From NCBI GenBank assembly GCA_900299065.1, contig OMIJ01000003.1, forward strand, positions 1 through 8,001: a DNA stretch of 8,001 bases. Reading direction: 5' to 3'. Under the pieces are notes generated by a model that saw only the letters and a program-made list of their open reading frames with translations, searched no databases and was not told where the DNA came from. Of the stretch, positions 1-7,105 are shown in pieces. Position 1 is the stretch's first letter, and every line of letters begins with the position of its first letter. A program made the position numbers and the translations under genes. This DNA comes from Hyphomicrobiales bacterium. GTDB lineage: Bacteria; Pseudomonadota; Alphaproteobacteria; Rhizobiales; Beijerinckiaceae.

Positions 1-1
1 C

Positions 2-355
2 GAAGCTGGTGATACGCGCCAATATATTCGCGAGAATGTGAAGTTTCACGGATTGCTTCATATTGGCGCGCGGAATCGATATCTCGCCGATCAGGTTCAT
101 TCCATTCATCGTCAAATTCGCCGCTATCGGGCCAATGATTTTCAAACGCGCCAGCAGATGGAAAAATCGGCGGCAGATCACCGGCGTATTGCAGCTGCCA
201 TTCTGCGCGCTGATGAGAATGGGGCGCAGGAGGCTATGGCGATTCATGTGCCTGCCGGCAATATTGGCTTTGCAGAATTTCTATCGCGATTGCCCGCAAG
301 TTTTCTTGAGGATGAGACTGTGTCTCTATCCTCCGGATTTTATGCGGGGAGCTGA
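2..355 (+). CDS. GntR-family transcriptional regulator, C-terminal FCD domain (5' truncated by window edge)
   Basis: This is the last 117 residues of a FadR-subfamily GntR regulator; the DNA-binding winged helix lies off the left edge. The reading frame is open from base 2 to the TGA at 353-355. Visible motifs are those of the all-helical FCD effector domain: a helix with FHGLL then ARNRYL, and later DHRRIAAAI followed by A-x3-M-x2-H. The second and third histidines are 22 residues apart, as expected for the metal-binding site of FCD proteins. The usual first ligand, Asp four residues before the FH histidine, is Asn here (codon 35-37). FCD regulators usually bind a carboxylic acid or its derivative and act as repressors. 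Its position 19 bases before the oxygenase gene, on the same strand, suggests it controls this operon and is perhaps co-transcribed with it. The effector cannot be deduced. Confidence 0.88.
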   Translation, partial: EAGDTRQYIRENVKFHGLLHIGARNRYLADQVHSIHRQIRRYRANDFQTRQQMEKSAADHRRIAAAILRADENGAQEAMAIHVPAGNIGFAEFLSRLPASFLEDETVSLSSGFYAGS

Positions 356-360
356 ACAAC

Positions 361-368
361 AAGCGGAG
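361..368 (+). promoter_or_regulatory. Ribosome binding site deciding the start of the Rieske oxygenase
   Basis: A purine-rich AAGCGGAG lies 6 bases before the ATG at 375. The reading frame is open far upstream, back to an ATG at 63, but that stretch overlaps the FCD domain in another frame. This ribosome binding site and the family-typical N terminus beginning at 375 fix the start. Confidence 0.6.
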
Positions 369-374
369 ATCATC

Positions 375-1601
375 ATGGCGTTGAGCAAGGAAGATAACGA
401 TCTGGTCACCCGCGTCGAGCATGGTGCGCCGCTGGGAGAAATGTTGCGCCAATGGTATTGGATGCCAGCGGCACCTTCGAGCCAGTTGAGTGCTGATGGT
501 AAGCCGCTGCGTCTTCGTTTGCTGGGAACGGATCTTGTCGCCTTTCGCTCCAGCGATGGTCGCGTCGCTATATTTGATGAACGCTGCCCACACCGCAAAG
601 CGTCCCTAGCATTGGCGCATAATCGCGATAATGCACTGACCTGTGTCTATCATGGCTGGAAGTTTGATGTTGCGGAGGGATTGGTCCATGCGCCCAATCA
701 TACTGGCGATCAGGAGCGATTCTGCAAATCGGTAAAGTTTAACCGCTATAAAGTGGAAGAGCGCGGCGGAATTATTTGGGTCTGGCTTGGTAAGGGGATG
801 GAGCCTCCCCGGTTTCCCGATCTGCCTTTTACAGCTTTGCCCCCCAATCAGCGCTCGGTGACAAGCGTACAAGTTCCAACCAATTGGTTGCAGGCAGTCG
901 AAGCGTCGATGGATTCCTCGCATGTCTCTTTCTTGCACGATACGACCACGAAAATGTCAGGTTCAACCCAGCGTTTGAATATGTCGCTGAATGGTGCGCC
1001 ACGTTTTGAATTTGAAGAGCGGCCTTATGGATTTCGCTATGTGGCTTTGCGTGATCTGCAGGGCGGGCAGACCTATGCACGCATCAATAATTTCGTCATG
1101 CCCTGGTATGCGGTGATTTGTGCGCCAGATCAGAATGGCCCATCGACGGTGTTCTTTTCTGTGCCGGTGGATGATTTCACCCATCGGGCGTGGTTTGTTC
1201 ACTTTAATCCGCATCATGATCTAGGCATGACGGCATTGTCCTGCACGCCGGATGAATGGCGCTGGCCGCCGCTGCCCCCTGGAGCAGCAGATGACAATTG
1301 GGGGCAGAACCGTGATCTGATGCGCAAGGGGCATGCTTCGGGATTTCCGCAACATCTGGCAACTGAAGATTTCGCCATGTTCATAAGTCAGGGCCCGATT
1401 TGTGATCGCACTGATGAGCAATTATGTTCTGCAGACGCTGCAGTGGTGCGTCTGCGTCGTCAGCTTCTCCAATCGATCCAGGATTTTCAGGATGGCAAAC
1501 CGCCGCGTTTTGCTCATGGGTCTGATCTGGATTATTCGCGCGCGGTCTCTGTGGGCGGCGTACTTTCAACAGGTGAGGACTGGCGCACTTTGTTGGCCTG
1601 A
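375..1601 (+). CDS. Rieske non-haem iron oxygenase, alpha (catalytic) subunit, phthalate 4,5-dioxygenase-like
   Basis: This 408-residue protein is predicted to use O2 and electrons from a separate reductase to hydroxylate an aromatic ring or to O-demethylate it. The N-terminal Rieske domain carries the 2Fe-2S ligands C71-P-H73 and C90-x2-H93 (CVYHGWKFD). The catalytic domain begins near residue 165 and contains NWLQAVEASMDSSHVSFLH, giving the mononuclear iron histidines H183 and H188, with D180 as the likely electron-transfer bridge. D332, in ATEDFAMF, is the likely third iron ligand, followed by SQGPICDRT as in the phthalate/phenoxybenzoate group. Length and the N-terminal pattern (GAPLGEMLRQWYW) match that group. 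No reductase or ferredoxin gene is visible, so the electron donor must be encoded elsewhere. It is the first enzyme gene after the regulator, and 17 bases separate it from the synthetase gene. The substrate is unknown: an aromatic carboxylate or a methoxylated aromatic are both plausible. Confidence 0.93.
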   Translation: MALSKEDNDLVTRVEHGAPLGEMLRQWYWMPAAPSSQLSADGKPLRLRLLGTDLVAFRSSDGRVAIFDERCPHRKASLALAHNRDNALTCVYHGWKFDVAEGLVHAPNHTGDQERFCKSVKFNRYKVEERGGIIWVWLGKGMEPPRFPDLPFTALPPNQRSVTSVQVPTNWLQAVEASMDSSHVSFLHDTTTKMSGSTQRLNMSLNGAPRFEFEERPYGFRYVALRDLQGGQTYARINNFVMPWYAVICAPDQNGPSTVFFSVPVDDFTHRAWFVHFNPHHDLGMTALSCTPDEWRWPPLPPGAADDNWGQNRDLMRKGHASGFPQHLATEDFAMFISQGPICDRTDEQLCSADAAVVRLRRQLLQSIQDFQDGKPPRFAHGSDLDYSRAVSVGGVLSTGEDWRTLLA

Positions 1602-1618
1602 TTAGTTAAAGGATCAAG

Positions 1619-3739
1619 ATGACTGACGTCTCTCAGATAACTCGGCTCTCGCATGTCTTGCAGCCCAAATCGATAGCTGTTGTCGGTGTGTCGCAAAAGC
1701 CTGGCACGGCAGCTCATGCGGCTATCAGCTTCCTGACGCTCAATGATTATGCTGGCGATTTGCATCTTGTTGGTCGTAGTGGCGGTGAACTCGATGGTCG
1801 GAAGACTCTGACCGATGTGAGTGAGCTTCCACAGGGCGTTGATTGCGCCATTTTGGCGATACCGGCTGCCGCTGTTTTAGAAACCGTGCAAGGTCTTGTG
1901 GCGCGCAGGGTCAGATCTGCGGTCATCTTTGCTGGTGGTTTTGCCGAATTGGGTGAAGAGCAACGTGGTGTGCAAGATAAGATTGGTGAGGTTGCCCGTG
2001 CTGGGGGACTCTCCATTGTTGGACCTAATTGTCTGGGCTTTACTAATTTCGTTGATCGTGTGGGCATTGGCTTTGCGGCGGTGCGACCCATTGCGCGTCT
2101 GCCGTCGGATGTCAGCGATGCTGTTGCAATTGTCGCACAAAGCGGCGGACTTGGCGGGCATCTCTATCTTGGTCTGACAGCCAAAAATATTCCTGTTAGC
2201 TATATGATTTCTACCGGTAATGAGGTGGATGTCGGGTTGGCGGATTTTCTGCATTATCTCATCGAGGACAAGGTGACGCGTGTCATCACAGTCTATGCGG
2301 AAGCTATTCGTCGCCCGGCTGCATTTATGGAGGCAGCGCGCGCGGCGCGTGCGCGTGGCAAGGCCGTGGTGATGCTGCATTCGGGCCGTGGCGCAAAGGC
2401 TCAGGAGGCAGCAAAGTCTCATACGGGCGCTTTAGCTGGTGATTATCCCTTGATGCGTGCGCTGGTCACGGACGCCGGTGTGACCCTGGTCGAATCACTG
2501 GATGAATTGATGGATGTCACGGAAGTTCTTACGCGCTTTCCCAAGCCGGCAAATGGTGGTTTGGGAGTCTTGACCTTTTCAGGTGCCTTCTGTGGCATTG
2601 CCTATGATTTCTGCGACGATTTGGGAGTCGATATTCCGCCCTTGTCGCCCTCTATCGAGGCAGCTTTGAAGCCGCAGGTGCCTGCCTTTATTCCTCCGCG
2701 CAATCCTCTTGATCTGGGAACGCAACCAATATGGCAGCCTGAGCTGGTACGTATTGGAGCAGAAGCGCTGATGGCGGAGCCGGAAGTGGGGGCGCTCGCA
2801 ATTTCGATTCCCATCGGCTCACCGCAACATGCCATCAATTATTCCAATGCACTAGCAGCGGCTTTCAAGACGAGTGACAAGCCGCGCATTGTGACCATGC
2901 TGGGTGATACAGCCGCTTTGCCAGAAGAATTTTTAAAAGTAGCTACAGAGAATAAATTTGTTCTCTCGCGCTCTTCTGATCGCATGTTACGGGCCATGGC
3001 TAAAGTGCTGGAATATGGGCGATGTGAATTCACAGCCTCTCTCCCTGACGCTCCGTCAATTCCCAAATTGCCAGATTTGCAACCCAATGCGCAGCCTGAA
3101 TGGCTGGGCAAACAAATTCTGACTGCTATAGGCGTGCCTGTGCCAAAAGGGCGACTGGCGCGAACAATCGAAGAGGCCGTCGCCTTTGTCAAAGACCTTG
3201 ATGCTGCTGTGGCGATGAAAGCGCAGGCCGGCGCTTTGGCGCATAAGACAGAGGCCGGGGCTGTCTTGTTGAATATTAGCGGCGAGTCTGCGGTGCGTGA
3301 GGCTTGGGATAAACTAATCGCCAATGTAACGCGCGCCGAACCAAACATAAAATTGGATGGCATATTGGTAGAAGCAATGTCACAGCGTGGTGTCGAGCTG
3401 GTGATAGGCGCGCGTCGCGATCCTTTATGGGGTCCAATCTTGCTCATTGGTCTGGGCGGTATTTGGGTTGAGGCTCTGCGTGATGTGAGGCTCGTTCCGG
3501 CTCACGCAAATAAGGAACAGATCATAAAGGAAATTCGTCAACTGCGCTCGGCGCGCTTGTTGGATGGTTTCCGCGGCATGCCTGCGGTCGACGTCGATGC
3601 TGTTGCGCAGATTGCTGTCAAGATCGGAGGATTGATGCGTGCACGTCACGACATTGTCGAGATCGATCTCAATCCTGTCATGGTGCATGCGGTCGGGCAG
3701 GGTGCAACAGCGCTGGATGCCCTGATTGTTACCCATTAG
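1619..3739 (+). CDS. Acyl-CoA synthetase, NDP-forming (single-chain alpha-beta fusion, ATP-grasp)
   Basis: This 706-residue enzyme activates a carboxylic acid to its CoA thioester with release of ADP and phosphate. Domains in order: a CoA-binding Rossmann domain near residues 10-140 (SIAVVGVS to VGPNCLGF), succinyl-CoA-synthetase-like domains to about 460 (AQSGGLGG; TGNEVDVG), and a C-terminal ATP-grasp domain from about 485 (HKTEAGAV, LIGLGGIWVEALRDV, EIDLNPVMV). H268, in AKSHTGALAG, matches the family's phosphorylated histidine. The ATP-grasp motif HKTEAGAV differs from the more common HKSDVGGV. The start is supported by AAAGG six bases before the ATG. The architecture and length resemble the ADP-forming feruloyl-CoA synthetase FerA of Sphingobium SYK-6, which is known family precedent. 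In this operon it presumably makes the CoA ester on which the next four genes act. Aromatic or phenylpropanoid acids are likely substrates, but this is inferred from context. Confidence 0.9.
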   Translation: MTDVSQITRLSHVLQPKSIAVVGVSQKPGTAAHAAISFLTLNDYAGDLHLVGRSGGELDGRKTLTDVSELPQGVDCAILAIPAAAVLETVQGLVARRVRSAVIFAGGFAELGEEQRGVQDKIGEVARAGGLSIVGPNCLGFTNFVDRVGIGFAAVRPIARLPSDVSDAVAIVAQSGGLGGHLYLGLTAKNIPVSYMISTGNEVDVGLADFLHYLIEDKVTRVITVYAEAIRRPAAFMEAARAARARGKAVVMLHSGRGAKAQEAAKSHTGALAGDYPLMRALVTDAGVTLVESLDELMDVTEVLTRFPKPANGGLGVLTFSGAFCGIAYDFCDDLGVDIPPLSPSIEAALKPQVPAFIPPRNPLDLGTQPIWQPELVRIGAEALMAEPEVGALAISIPIGSPQHAINYSNALAAAFKTSDKPRIVTMLGDTAALPEEFLKVATENKFVLSRSSDRMLRAMAKVLEYGRCEFTASLPDAPSIPKLPDLQPNAQPEWLGKQILTAIGVPVPKGRLARTIEEAVAFVKDLDAAVAMKAQAGALAHKTEAGAVLLNISGESAVREAWDKLIANVTRAEPNIKLDGILVEAMSQRGVELVIGARRDPLWGPILLIGLGGIWVEALRDVRLVPAHANKEQIIKEIRQLRSARLLDGFRGMPAVDVDAVAQIAVKIGGLMRARHDIVEIDLNPVMVHAVGQGATALDALIVTH

Positions 3740-3770
3740 TTTCTTCTTACTCGGATAGACCGGATTTTCT

Positions 3771-4565
3771 ATGACAGACCCACTTATCACATATGAACTT
3801 GACGGATCGGTCGCACTGATCGGTCTCAATCGAGCAGATAAACGCAATGCCATTAATGATGCGATGATCGTGGAGATGCGTGCTGCGATTAATCGAGCTA
3901 ATGAAGAAGCGGCTTGTGGCATTATATATGGTCATGGCGTGAACTTTTCAGCTGGTCTTGATCTGGCCGAGCTGATGGAAAAGGTGCAATCGGGGGCGGC
4001 GGTGAAGCGGCGTCACACACGTCATTCCTGGCATGAAGTCTTCGATCTTATGGATCGTGGCCCCATTCCCTATATTGCGGCTCTTCATGGTCCTGTGATG
4101 GGCGGTGGTCTTGAGCTGGCCTGCGCCGCTCATATTCGCGTTGCGGATGCAACAACGATTTTCGGTTTGCCAGAGGCGCGGAGGGGTATTTTTGTAGGTG
4201 GAGGCGGCACAGTGCGCATACAGCGCGTTCTCTCCAATCATGTCATGGTAGATATGATGTTGACCGGTCGCTTGCTCAATTGTGAAGAAGGCCTGCGCGA
4301 TGGTCTATGCCGCTATGTCACGCCGGCGGGCGGAGCTCTGGCGAAAGCACGTGAACTGGCACAAAAAATTGCCGAGAATCCTGAACTCTCCAATTGGAAG
4401 ATCATTAATGTGCTACAGCGCGTCAAGGATTTGTCCCATGATGACGGTTTGTTTATGGAATATCTGGCGTCCAATATGGCGCGTCCGCAAGGTTCTGAAA
4501 ATCGCCTGAAAGATTTTGTCGAAAAACGAGCTGAACATTTGTTACATCCCGGGAAAACATCATGA
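3771..4565 (+). CDS. Enoyl-CoA hydratase/isomerase (crotonase) family protein
   Basis: This 264-residue crotonase-fold protein probably hydrates a 2-enoyl-CoA to the 3-hydroxyacyl-CoA. The oxyanion-hole segments are present (FSAGLDLAEL near 59-68 and HGPVMGGGLELA near 106-117). Both hydratase glutamates are conserved: E115 in GGGLELA and E135 in GLPEARRG, corresponding to E144 and E164 of rat mitochondrial hydratase, followed by GGGGTVRIQR. This pattern favours true hydratase activity over isomerase or hydrolase variants. The C terminus (LKDFVEKRAEHL) looks like that of a complete stand-alone crotonase. The upstream gap is 31 bases and holds only a weak GGA six bases from the ATG. The gene ends in an ATGA overlap with the dehydrogenase gene, so the two are probably translationally coupled. 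Hydroxycinnamoyl-CoA hydratase-lyases belong to the same superfamily, but the adjacent dehydrogenase argues for the beta-oxidation type reaction. Confidence 0.9.
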   Translation: MTDPLITYELDGSVALIGLNRADKRNAINDAMIVEMRAAINRANEEAACGIIYGHGVNFSAGLDLAELMEKVQSGAAVKRRHTRHSWHEVFDLMDRGPIPYIAALHGPVMGGGLELACAAHIRVADATTIFGLPEARRGIFVGGGGTVRIQRVLSNHVMVDMMLTGRLLNCEEGLRDGLCRYVTPAGGALAKARELAQKIAENPELSNWKIINVLQRVKDLSHDDGLFMEYLASNMARPQGSENRLKDFVEKRAEHLLHPGKTS

Positions 4566-5944
4566 GTGCTATGTCTCTCCTCGCGCCGGTTTCACCTGAG
4601 CAGGCCCAAAAAGCTCGTGCGCATCTTCGTGCCGCTGAATCAGAATGTGCCTTTATTCCTGATGTTGCCGCAGATAGTCCGCATCGTCCCATTGCCAGTG
4701 CTGCAGTCATTGGTGCAGGTACAATGGGCGGTGGCATAGCCATGTGTTTTGCCAATATGGGTATAGCCGTAGTTGTGATTGATCAGTCCCAAGAGGCGCT
4801 TGATCGCGGTCTTGGTCGCGTGAAGAGAAATTATGCTGTCAGTGTCGAGCGCGGCAGTCTGCAGGCCGCTGATATGGAGCGCCGTCTCTCCTTTATCACG
4901 GACGCTAATGATATCAGCGCTATTGCGAAGGCCGATATCATTATTGAAGCCGTCTTTGAGGATATGTCTCTCAAGCAGGATTTATTCCGTCAGATTGATC
5001 AGCATGCAAAGCCTGGCGCCATTCTGGCCACGAATACATCAGGGCTTGATATTGACGAGATTGCAGCAGTCACCAAACGTCCAAAGGATGTGATTGGAGC
5101 ACATTTCTTTTCGCCTGCAAATGTTATGCGCTTGCTCGAAGTTGTTCGCACGCGGGATTCTGCTCCTGATGTCATTGCAACCTTGATGGATCTTGGTCGG
5201 CGCATGGGTAAGGCTTCGGTGCTCTCGCGTGTCTCTCCCGGCTTTATCGGTAATGCATTGTTGCGTAATTATAGCCGTGAGGCTCTTTTCGTTGTCGAGG
5301 AAGGTGCCTTGCCGCTGGATGTGGATGCGGCATTGACACGATTTGGTTATCGAATGGGAATTTTTGCCGTGCATGACATGGCCGGCAATGATGTGGGTCT
5401 CCAGACCAAGCGCAAGCTGCTGCTCACACGTCCGAAGGATCGTCGTTATAGTGATCTGTTGATTACCATTTGCGATTTGGGACGACTTGGCCAGAAGACA
5501 GGCAAAGGGTGGCACCGTTATGAGAATGGCGGACGTACACCAATTCGCGATACCGAATGGGAGGCCTTTCTGGTCGAGGAGAGCAAAAGACTGGGAATTG
5601 AGCGGCGTGACATTTCTGATGAGGAAATTATCAAGCGTTGTATTTATTCCATGGTGAATGAAGGCGCGCGCCTGCTCGAGAATGGGATTGCTTTAAGAGC
5701 GAGCGATATCGATGTCGTTTACGCCACAGGCTATGGTTTTCCGCCCGATCGCGGTGGCCCCATGTTTTTTGCCGATACGATTGGGCTTGATAAAGTTTAT
5801 GCTGACATTGTGCAGTTTCATCAAACACAGGGTATTTGGTGGGAGCCTGCGCCTTTGCTCGCCAGATTGGTGAAAGAGGGCAAGACTTTTGCCGATTATG
5901 ATATGGATCGCAGCCAACAAATTCATCAGGGAGAAGGCGCGTGA
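4562..5944 (+). CDS. 3-hydroxyacyl-CoA dehydrogenase, FadB-like dehydrogenase half
   Basis: This 460-residue NAD-dependent enzyme would oxidise a 3-hydroxyacyl-CoA to the 3-oxoacyl-CoA. The Rossmann motif AVIGAGTMGGGIA lies at 48-60. Catalytic residues sit at exactly the spacing of the human enzyme: S160 (NTS), H181 and E193 (HFFSPANVMRLLE), and N231 (GFIGN). Two C-terminal 3HCDH repeats follow, the first with GNDVGLQTKRK and the second with YATGYGFPPDRGGPMF. The size is much greater than the roughly 300 residues of simple dehydrogenases and matches the dehydrogenase part of bifunctional FadB/FadJ. The first 45 residues form a helical extension before the Rossmann fold that resembles the linker between hydratase and dehydrogenase in those fused proteins. 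The ATG overlaps the hydratase stop by four bases; a second possible start is M4. The gene ends in a GTGA overlap with the thiolase-like gene. Confidence 0.93.
   Translation: MSAMSLLAPVSPEQAQKARAHLRAAESECAFIPDVAADSPHRPIASAAVIGAGTMGGGIAMCFANMGIAVVVIDQSQEALDRGLGRVKRNYAVSVERGSLQAADMERRLSFITDANDISAIAKADIIIEAVFEDMSLKQDLFRQIDQHAKPGAILATNTSGLDIDEIAAVTKRPKDVIGAHFFSPANVMRLLEVVRTRDSAPDVIATLMDLGRRMGKASVLSRVSPGFIGNALLRNYSREALFVVEEGALPLDVDAALTRFGYRMGIFAVHDMAGNDVGLQTKRKLLLTRPKDRRYSDLLITICDLGRLGQKTGKGWHRYENGGRTPIRDTEWEAFLVEESKRLGIERRDISDEEIIKRCIYSMVNEGARLLENGIALRASDIDVVYATGYGFPPDRGGPMFFADTIGLDKVYADIVQFHQTQGIWWEPAPLLARLVKEGKTFADYDMDRSQQIHQGEGA
5929..5938 (+). promoter_or_regulatory. Strong ribosome binding site for the GTG-initiated thiolase-like gene
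   Basis: GGGAGAAGG lies within the last codons of the dehydrogenase gene and ends three bases before the GTG at 5941. It supports the GTG start and translational coupling through the GTGA stop/start overlap. Confidence 0.6.
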
Positions 5945-7104
5945 GTGTAAGGGACAAAGCCTATATTGTCGGTGTCTATGAACATCCGACTCGCAAGGCA
6001 GATCATCTGTCGGTTGCGCAATTGCATGCCCAGGTCGCCAAGGGCGCCATAGAGGATGCGGGACTCTCGCCTTCCGATATTGATGGATATTTCTGCGCCG
6101 GTGATGCGCCAGGTCTTGGCACTATGTCGATGGGCGAATATCTGGGACTAAACCTGCGTCATGTTGATTCAACCGAAACTGGCGGATCAGCGCCGATTGT
6201 GCATGTGCATCATGCCGCTCAAGCGATTGCGCTTGGTAAATGCAATGTGGCTTTGGTCACTCTTGCCGGGCGTCCGCGTGCAGCCGGAGCTGCGCTTCAA
6301 CTAAGGCCGCCGGATCCCGATGCGCCCGAACTTCAGTTCGAGCGTCTCTATGGACCTGCAACACAGAATGGCTATGCCATGTGTGCACGCCGGCACATGT
6401 ATGAATTTGGGACCACCAGTGAGCAGCTGGCCTGGATCAAGGTTGCCGCTTCCCACCATGCGCAACATAATCCCAATGCCATGCTGCGCAATGTCGTTAC
6501 TGTCGAAGAGGTAGTGAATTCGCCAATGGTCTCGGACCCTTTGCATCGTCTCGATTGCTGCGTGATCAGTGATGGCGGCGGCGCAATTATTGTTGCACGT
6601 CCCGAGATCGCAGCTTCTCTCAAGCGTCCGAAAGTGAAGATTCGTGGCATGGGTGAAGCCCTCAAACATGGCATGGGCGGCAAGGTGGATCTGACCTATT
6701 CGGCTGCGCGTATGTCAGGGCCGGTTGCCTTTGCCGAAGCAGGGCTAACGCCTGCAGATGTGAAATATGTGTCTCTCTATGACAGTTTCACCGTGACGGT
6801 GCTCTTCCAGCTTGAAGATCTTGGATTTTGCAAGAAAGGCGAGGGCGGCAAATTTGTTAGCGATGGAAATTTGATTTCCGGAATCGGCAAATTGCCATTC
6901 AATACGGATGGCGGCGGTCTTTGCAATAATCATCCGGCCAATCGGGGCGGAATGACAAAGATGATTGAAGCCGTGCGGCAATTGCGCGGTGAGGCACATC
7001 CAGCTGTTCAAGTCAAAAATTGTGACATAGCGCTTGCGAATGGGATTGGTGGATCGCTGGCAGCGCGCCACATTGCTGGCACTTGCATTATGGAAAGGGT
7101 CTGA
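5941..7104 (+). CDS. Thiolase-like protein (SCP-x/Ltp type) without catalytic cysteines, partner of DUF35
   Basis: This 387-residue thiolase-fold protein starts with GTG. In true thiolases the nucleophilic Cys lies about 17 residues before the Gly that ends the following helix. Here that region reads STETGGSAP (77-85), with G82 or S83 at the expected position and no Cys nearby. The C-terminal histidine motif is kept (NTDGGGLCNNHPANRGG, with H331), but the second catalytic Cys motif (CxGG) is replaced by ANGIGGS. The conserved YDSF and LEDLGFC-x2-GEGG segments are typical of thiolase-like proteins that pair with DUF35 proteins. Known precedents for such pairs are the steroid retro-aldolase Ltp2 with the DUF35 domain of ChsH2, and the benzoylsuccinyl-CoA thiolase BbsAB. 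The role inferred here is carbon-carbon cleavage of a CoA thioester made by the two preceding enzymes, giving acetyl-CoA or propionyl-CoA. Whether it acts as a thiolase, retro-aldolase or in another way is open. Confidence 0.87.
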   Translation: MSVRDKAYIVGVYEHPTRKADHLSVAQLHAQVAKGAIEDAGLSPSDIDGYFCAGDAPGLGTMSMGEYLGLNLRHVDSTETGGSAPIVHVHHAAQAIALGKCNVALVTLAGRPRAAGAALQLRPPDPDAPELQFERLYGPATQNGYAMCARRHMYEFGTTSEQLAWIKVAASHHAQHNPNAMLRNVVTVEEVVNSPMVSDPLHRLDCCVISDGGGAIIVARPEIAASLKRPKVKIRGMGEALKHGMGGKVDLTYSAARMSGPVAFAEAGLTPADVKYVSLYDSFTVTVLFQLEDLGFCKKGEGGKFVSDGNLISGIGKLPFNTDGGGLCNNHPANRGGMTKMIEAVRQLRGEAHPAVQVKNCDIALANGIGGSLAARHIAGTCIMERV

Positions 7105-7105
7105 C

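Noticed and set aside
63..374. In-frame N-terminal extension of the Rieske oxygenase from an ATG at 63
   Set aside because: It overlaps the well-supported FCD domain in another frame. Its residues do not resemble any oxygenase N terminus, and a good ribosome binding site precedes the ATG at 375.
1877..2422. 181-residue open frame on the minus strand inside the synthetase gene
   Set aside because: It is antisense to a strongly conserved coding region, its composition shows no domain, and it has no clear ribosome binding site. It is a shadow of the real frame.
2839..3447. 202-residue open frame on the minus strand inside the synthetase gene
   Set aside because: It lies opposite the conserved ATP-grasp region, is rich in Ser/Ala/Arg from reverse-complement codons, and shows no recognisable motif.
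3740..3770. Possible terminator or internal promoter between synthetase and hydratase genes
   Set aside because: The 31 bases contain a short direct repeat (CGGAT twice) but no inverted repeat with a T-run and no convincing -35/-10 pair.
5039..5515. 158-residue open frame on the minus strand inside the dehydrogenase gene
   Set aside because: It is antisense to the catalytic His/Glu/Asn region of the dehydrogenase and has no family features.
5941..7104. Annotation as an ordinary acetyl-CoA acetyltransferase
   Set aside because: The nucleophilic and acid/base cysteine motifs of that family are not present, so the simple name would overstate what the sequence supports.
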